The position numbers and the translations under genes are program-made. The notes under the pieces were generated by a model. That model saw only the letters and a list, made by a program, of their open reading frames with translations, did no database searches and was not told where the DNA came from. Below are positions 1 through 6,724 of a stretch of DNA of 6,724 nt, in pieces (the first letter of the stretch is position 1; every line of letters begins with the position of its first letter). Source of the stretch: JAIVJN01 sp036732565 (GTDB lineage: Bacteria > Acidobacteriota > Vicinamibacteria > Vicinamibacterales > UBA2999); contig DAINCF010000397.1 in NCBI GenBank assembly GCA_036732565.1, positions 1-6,724 of the forward strand. The letters are read 5' to 3'.

Positions 1-945
1 GTGGACGCCGAATCCGACGGGCCGAAGGTGGCCGGTTTCATCATGCGCGATCCGTCGCCGGTGGCGAGCAACTGGCGGGCGCAAACCACCCTGCGCGACT
101 ACCTCATCAAGCACCACATCGTCGCGATCGGCGACATCGACACGCGGGCGCTCACCCGGCGCTTGCGATCGGCGGGCGTCATGCGCGGGGTCATCGCCAC
201 GGGGCCGAATCTGGATCCCGAGGCGCTGGTCGAGAAGGCGCGCGGCATCCCGGAGATGGAGGGCGCGGATCTGGTGCGCCAGGTGACGTGCGCGGCGGCG
301 TACGACTTCGAGTCGACGCTGGCCGACGCCGTGACGAGCGCGTCGTTTGGGGTTCCGCCGGAGCGTCGCGCCGCGAGGCCGTTGCGGGTCGCCGCCTACG
401 ACTACGGCATCAAGTTGAACATCCTGCGCCGGCTGGTCGCGTACGGCTGCGTCGTGCGCGTGTTCCCCGCGAGCGCCCCGGCATCCGACGTGCTGGCGTG
501 GGAGCCGGATGGCATTTTCCTCAGCAACGGCCCGGGAGACCCGGCGGCCGTGACCTATGCCGTCGACAACGTCCGGGCTCTGGTCGGGGCGCAGACGCCG
601 ATGTTCGGGATCTGCCTCGGACACCAGTTGATGGGGCTCGCGCTGGGCGCGAAGACCTACAAGCTCAAGTTCGGCCATCGCGGCGCGAACCATCCGGTGA
701 AGCAACTCGATAACGGCAAGATCGAGATCACCTCGCAGAACCACGGCTTCGCCGTCGATCCGGCGTCGCTGCCCGCGAACGCGCGCGTGACGCACCTCAA
801 TCTGTACGACGGCACCGTCGAGGGCCTGCGCCACGTCGACCTGCCGATCTACTCGGTGCAATATCATCCGGAGGCGTCACCCGGTCCGCACGACGCGGAC
901 TATCTGTTCCGCCAGTTCTTGGATGAAATGGAAGGGCGGGTCTGA
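1..945 (+). CDS. carA: Carbamoyl-phosphate synthase small (glutaminase) subunit, 5'-truncated by the window edge
   Basis: This subunit hydrolyses glutamine and passes ammonia to CarB in the cytoplasmic carbamoyl-phosphate synthase, which feeds pyrimidine and arginine synthesis. The 314 visible residues match CarA from about E. coli residue 67 onward (DPSPVASNWR corresponds to DLPLIASNFR), so roughly 65 N-terminal residues lie outside. The GTG at position 1 is therefore an internal valine codon, not the start. The N-terminal small domain runs to about residue 125 and includes the conserved GDIDTRALTRRLR stretch. The class I glutamine amidotransferase domain follows (about 130-312), with LSNGPGDP, GICLGHQ carrying nucleophile Cys205, QNHGFAVD, and YHPEASPGPHDA carrying His289 and Glu291. 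The catalytic triad is intact. carB follows 67 bp downstream on the same strand, the usual carAB order. No frameshift is seen. The family assignment is certain; only the start is missing. Confidence 0.97.
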   Translation: MDAESDGPKVAGFIMRDPSPVASNWRAQTTLRDYLIKHHIVAIGDIDTRALTRRLRSAGVMRGVIATGPNLDPEALVEKARGIPEMEGADLVRQVTCAAAYDFESTLADAVTSASFGVPPERRAARPLRVAAYDYGIKLNILRRLVAYGCVVRVFPASAPASDVLAWEPDGIFLSNGPGDPAAVTYAVDNVRALVGAQTPMFGICLGHQLMGLALGAKTYKLKFGHRGANHPVKQLDNGKIEITSQNHGFAVDPASLPANARVTHLNLYDGTVEGLRHVDLPIYSVQYHPEASPGPHDADYLFRQFLDEMEGRV

Positions 946-953
946 AGACCCGC
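936..953 (+). other. Small GC-rich hairpin over the carA stop codon
   Basis: GCGGGTC (936-942) and GACCCGC (947-953) are perfect 7-bp inverted repeats around a TGAA loop, and the TGA of that loop is the carA stop codon. No T-run follows, so it does not look like a classical intrinsic terminator. It could affect translation termination, mRNA stability or the carA:carB ratio, but in such GC-rich DNA a 7-bp stem can also arise by chance. Confidence 0.3.
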
Positions 954-963
954 GCCGCCGCGA

Positions 964-1005
964 GCCGTAAGCCGTAAGCCTTAAGCCGTAAGCCTTAAGC
1001 CCCAA
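964..1005 (+). repeat. Six-copy heptamer tandem array between carA and carB
   Basis: Six contiguous 7-bp units are visible: GCCGTAA, GCCGTAA, GCCTTAA, GCCGTAA, GCCTTAA, GCCCCAA. The array ends 7 bp before the carB ATG and fills the space where a Shine-Dalgarno would normally sit. Because 7 is not a multiple of 3, the TAA in the first five units falls in all three forward frames. The TAA at 989-991 is in frame with carB, so no carB start can lie upstream of it. Heptameric short tandem repeats are known in other bacteria, such as the STRR repeats of filamentous cyanobacteria. The function here is unknown. Confidence 0.9.
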
Positions 1006-1012
1006 GTCCTCC

Positions 1013-4303
<3,291 letters not shown>

Positions 4304-4308
4304 CGAGC

Positions 4309-4396
4309 CACGAAAGCCACGAAGAACACAAAGACGGGCGAGGCCACGAAGACACGAAGGCACGAAGCAATCAATTTACAGGCAATGGCCACGAAG
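4309..4396 (+). repeat. CACGAAG-type direct repeats downstream of carB (left arm)
   Basis: Near-identical copies of CACGAA(A/G) start at 4309, 4318, 4327 (variant CACAAAG), 4345, 4353, 4361 and 4390. Spacing is 9 bp in the first triplet and 8 bp in the second. The block starts 6 bp after the carB stop. The 17-mer GCCACGAAGACACGAAG at 4343-4359 recurs as an exact inverted copy at 4634-4650. CACGAAGAACAC at 4318-4329 recurs inverted at 4629-4640. I recognise this repeat style from intergenic regions of environmental bacteria, often beside GxxExxY genes; that association is from memory. The rest of 4304-4414 shows no gene and no clear terminator. Confidence 0.85.
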
Positions 4397-4414
4397 ACAG
4401 GACCACCGAGACTT

Positions 4415-4606
4415 CTACACCACGAAGCGCTTGATCCCTTCCTTCAGGACGTGGGAATTGAAGTTGACTAGCAAGCCGACGCGAAGCCCAGATGCTCGCA
4501 GATAAGAGATCACCTGCGCCTGGTAGAGCGGAGATAAGCGCTCGACAGCTTTGAGTTCCACGAGAACATGGCCTTCGACCACCAGGTCGATACGATGCGA
4601 GCGCAG
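4415..4606 (-). pseudogene. N-terminally truncated GxxExxY / PD-(D/E)XK-nuclease-like protein remnant
   Basis: About 63 residues match the C-terminal half of the GxxExxY family (PDDEXK_3-like): RIDLVVEGHVLVELKAVE, then LYQAQVISYLRASGLRVGLLVNFN, ending VLKEGIKRFVV and TAG. Asp in RIDLVV and Glu-x-Lys in VELKAV form the D...ExK core expected of this nuclease-like fold. Full-length relatives are about 120-130 aa, and the N-terminal half with the GxxExxY motif is absent. Upstream of the homology (beyond 4606) the frame only translates CACGAAG repeats as HEDTKNTTTSHEGT. It then runs into comEC in another frame, with an ATG at 4765 that is unlikely to be a real start. The segment looks less GC-rich than carB or comEC, consistent with separate origin. 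The function of the family is unknown to me. A short expressed protein is possible, but decay is more likely. Confidence 0.7.
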
Positions 4607-4607
4607 T

Positions 4608-4650
4608 GTGCCTTCGTGGCTAGTTGTCGTGTTCTTCGTGTCTTCGTGGC
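4608..4650 (-). repeat. Inverted CACGAAG-type repeats at the comEC 3' end (right arm)
   Basis: On the minus strand this reads CACGAAG at 4648-4642, 4640-4634 and 4618-4612, with a degenerate stretch in between. It contains the exact inverted copy of the left-arm 17-mer (4634-4650). It also contains GCCACGAAGGCAC (4620-4608), 11 bp of which match the left arm at 4353-4363. The block overlaps the last codons and the stop of comEC and abuts the first recognisable codons of the GxxExxY remnant. Confidence 0.85.
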
Positions 4651-6724
4651 ATGTCGTGCCGCCTCGCCGTCCACGCTCTCCCAGTGAACGTCCTCGCCTC
4701 AATCTCTCGCCCGTCAGTGACGACATCGATTTGTCCGTCCTGATCGGTCCGGAAGATCTCGGCACCTGTCTGCTCGTACCGCTCCAGGACGTAGGGCACC
4801 GGATGGCCGTAGGGATTGCCGCGGCCGACGCCGATCGTGGCCACGACAGGAGCGAGCGCGGCGAGGAAGGGGCTGCTGCTGGAGGTCCCGCTGCCGTGAT
4901 GTGGGACCTTGAGGATGACGTGTGGGCGTGGCGTGAGCGTGAGCAGGAGCGTCTGCTCGATCTCCCTGCTGATATCTCCGGTCAGCAGCATCGAGACCTC
5001 GCCGAAGCGCAGCTCGAGCACCAGCGAGTCGTCGTTGCGCACCTTCTGGCGCTCCCAATCTGGCGGCGGTGGATGAAGGACCTGTAGCTCCACCAGGCCG
5101 ATCGCGAGGCGGTCGCCTCGCTGCAGCGTTCGCCAGCTGGCGCGCACGCGGAAGGCTTCGTCACGGACGAGCCGTGTGGGCTCGTGCTCCGCGACCGGCA
5201 CGCCGTGCCAGATTTCCGTGGGCCCGAAGTCGCGGACGAGGGCTCGTGCGCCGCCGATGTGATCGGGATCGCCGTGCGTGATGGCGAGATAGTCCAGGGT
5301 GCGAGCGCCTCGCGCGCGAAGCGCCGGTCCGATGACGCGGTCGCCGATGTCGAACTCGCCTCGGAGGGTGACGCCGCCCGTATCCACGACCAGCCGCCTG
5401 CCGTTTGGAAACGTGACGAGGAGCGCGTCGCCTTGTCCGACATCGAGCGTGGTGAGATGCAATCGCCCGTCGCCGTGGGCGCGTGCCAGGCTCGGTGGAT
5501 GAACCGCAATCCAAATGAACAACGCCGTTGCGACGGGCAGGCAGGTTCGCGCCACGCGCCGGCGAAGCGGCGTATCGACCATCGGGTGCGACGCGATCCA
5601 CCAGGCGCTCAGCGCCGTGTAGTAGGCGAGGACGATCCAGGCGGACGGCGAAGGCACACGCCAGGTGAGCCATGGCATGTAGTCGACCCATGTCGCGCTG
5701 CCGAGGAGGCCAGCGACCCCCCACTGGGTGACCGTGGCGGTGAGATCTGCTAGCCCTGTCAGGCCAACCGCGTCAAAGGCCACCAGGGCCATCGCCGAGA
5801 GCTGCACGACGGTCATGCACGGAATAGCAATGAAGTTCAGGCCGACGCCCGCGATCGTCACCCGCTCGAAGACGAGGGCGGAGACCGGCATCAGCATCAC
5901 CTCGGCGGCGACCGTTGCCACGACGAGCGCACGCACCACGCGTCCGACGTGCCACGACGAGGCGGTCGAGCCATCGGCGCTGAGGAGGATGCCAAGCGTC
6001 GCACCACACGTGAGCCACAGCCCGACGTCGGCAATGGCCAACGGATCGGCGAGCAGAATGCCGATGACGACGAGCGCCAGGGCGTTCGCCGGCGCTGTCC
6101 GCTGATCGATGAGGCGAATCGCGAGATACAACAGCGCCATGCTGGTCGCTCGCATCACCGATGGTCCACCCTCGACGATGACCGCGTACGCGCCGAGGGT
6201 GGCGATGGCGAGCAGCTGCGCGCCGCGCCCACGCCAGCCGGCCAGGGCCAGCAGCCCGAGCACGGTGCCGGCGAGGATCGCGATGTTGCCTCCCGAGATC
6301 GCCAGCACGTGATATGTGCCGGCTTCTTGCAGGCGTCGCTCGATCTCGATATCGAGCGCGGCCCGATCGCCGATGACGATGGCCGTTGCGACGGCGGCAG
6401 CTGCGCTCTCATCAGGGCCGAGATGCGACGTGAGCACCGCCCGTACGCGAGCCCGGACACGAGCGCCCCATTCCTCCCACGGAGTGCCGATCGCCACGAC
6501 CTCGACGAGCGCGCTGCTCTTGATCGTCCCCACGAGCGCGACGCCTCGCCGCGCGAGCGCGCGCTCCATGTCGGGCACGCCTTCGTTGAGGTATCGCGCG
6601 GGCCGTCGCAGAAGGATGGGCGCCCGCACTCGCCGGCCTTCCGTCCATGAGCCGCGCGCGTCCGCGGCCATCTCGCCGCCGATCACCGCGGACACACCTC
6701 CATAGGTCCGTTCGGGATGCGGAC
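4620..6724 (-). CDS. comEC: DNA internalisation competence protein ComEC/Rec2, N-terminus beyond window edge
   Basis: ComEC forms the inner-membrane channel that takes up single-stranded DNA in natural transformation. The frame is open through the right edge (upstream residues include PHPERTYGG), so the GTG at 6695 is probably internal. Residues below are counted from that GTG. The end of the N-terminal DUF4131/OB-like region is visible (PARYLNEGVPDMERALARRGVALVGTIKS, about 32-60). The Competence domain follows with GDRAAL (109-114), GTYHVLAISGGNIAIL (126-141) and GPSVMRATSMALLYL (177-191). About nine hydrophobic segments lie between 135 and 400. The C-terminal metallo-beta-lactamase-like domain (about 412-670) has LDVGQGD, VDTGG (437-441), THGDPDHIGG (473-482), NDDSLVL, TGDI and VPHHGS (597-602), so its metal-ligand motifs look intact. 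SGGN replaces the common SGLH. The last dozen residues (RHDMPRRHEEHDN) and the TAG stop come from repeat DNA. It is convergent with carB, and no terminator is seen. Confidence 0.94.
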   Translation of the reverse strand, partial: PHPERTYGGVSAVIGGEMAADARGSWTEGRRVRAPILLRRPARYLNEGVPDMERALARRGVALVGTIKSSALVEVVAIGTPWEEWGARVRARVRAVLTSHLGPDESAAAAVATAIVIGDRAALDIEIERRLQEAGTYHVLAISGGNIAILAGTVLGLLALAGWRGRGAQLLAIATLGAYAVIVEGGPSVMRATSMALLYLAIRLIDQRTAPANALALVVIGILLADPLAIADVGLWLTCGATLGILLSADGSTASSWHVGRVVRALVVATVAAEVMLMPVSALVFERVTIAGVGLNFIAIPCMTVVQLSAMALVAFDAVGLTGLADLTATVTQWGVAGLLGSATWVDYMPWLTWRVPSPSAWIVLAYYTALSAWWIASHPMVDTPLRRRVARTCLPVATALFIWIAVHPPSLARAHGDGRLHLTTLDVGQGDALLVTFPNGRRLVVDTGGVTLRGEFDIGDRVIGPALRARGARTLDYLAITHGDPDHIGGARALVRDFGPTEIWHGVPVAEHEPTRLVRDEAFRVRASWRTLQRGDRLAIGLVELQVLHPPPPDWERQKVRNDDSLVLELRFGEVSMLLTGDISREIEQTLLLTLTPRPHVILKVPHHGSGTSSSSPFLAALAPVVATIGVGRGNPYGHPVPYVLERYEQTGAEIFRTDQDGQIDVVTDGREIEARTFTGRAWTARRHDMPRRHEEHDN

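Larger units (their letters stand above)
4309..4650. other. Candidate repeat-bounded GxxExxY cassette
   Basis: The GxxExxY remnant is bracketed by the same repeat family in opposite orientations, giving a roughly 340-bp unit between two housekeeping genes. Composition and boundaries suggest an inserted or repeat-dispersed module, possibly a non-autonomous element. There is no transposase, and I can identify no target-site duplication. The 17-bp arms could also pair in a read-through RNA from either convergent gene. The mobile nature is inferred only from layout. Confidence 0.35.

Noticed and set aside
4304..4430. Possible rho-independent terminator between the convergent carB and comEC
   Set aside because: I found no GC-rich hairpin followed by a T-run on either strand. 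The only pairing is the distant 17-bp inverted repeat separated by about 275 bp.
4309..4650. CRISPR array
   Set aside because: The units are 7-9 bp with almost no spacers, appear in both orientations, and have no cas genes nearby.
4551..5087. Plus-strand 178-residue frame over the repeats and the comEC 3' part
   Set aside because: It lies antisense to the GxxExxY remnant and ComEC and shows no family signature.
6337..6360. Palindrome CTCGATATCGAG as a possible operator
   Set aside because: It lies inside the comEC coding region, where it encodes the local ALDIEIE residues, with no promoter nearby. It is most simply a coincidence of codon use.
5949..6650. 233-residue plus-strand open frame opposite comEC
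   Set aside because: Its composition is biased and it has no motif. The minus-strand ComEC reading is clear across the whole interval.

Overview
The window is GC-rich bacterial chromosome carrying mostly housekeeping genes. The dense coding, the ComEC motif variant GTYHVLAISGGNIAIL, the TAA-containing heptamer array and the CCACGAAG-type repeats beside a GxxExxY-family fragment are a combination I associate with soil or environmental Acidobacteriota, perhaps class Vicinamibacteria. That placement is inferred from memory of sequence style and no search was run.

Layout. On the + strand, positions 1-945 are the C-terminal five-sixths of carA, the glutaminase subunit of carbamoyl-phosphate synthase, cut by the left edge. 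A 67-bp spacer follows. It holds a small hairpin over the carA stop codon and a 42-bp array of six heptamers. Next comes complete carB (1013-4303, 1096 aa), the large synthetase subunit. CarA and CarB form one enzyme: glutamine-derived ammonia from CarA is used by CarB to make carbamoyl phosphate for pyrimidine and arginine synthesis.

From 4304 to about 4650 there is a repeat-rich convergent junction. CCACGAAG-type direct repeats start just after the carB stop (4309-4396). A minus-strand remnant of a GxxExxY / PD-(D/E)XK-like protein follows (4415-4606). The same repeats then return in inverted orientation (4608-4650). The remnant keeps the D...ExK catalytic-looking core but lacks the N-terminal half of the family.

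From 4620 to the right edge, the minus strand encodes most of ComEC/Rec2, the inner-membrane DNA-uptake channel, with its Competence membrane domain and C-terminal metallo-beta-lactamase-like domain. Its N-terminus lies outside the window. Its last codons and stop lie inside the inverted repeat block.

I found no RNA genes, CRISPR array, transposase, defence operon or clear rho-independent terminator. The least ordinary part is the 340-bp repeat/GxxExxY module between carB and comEC, followed by the heptamer array before carB.
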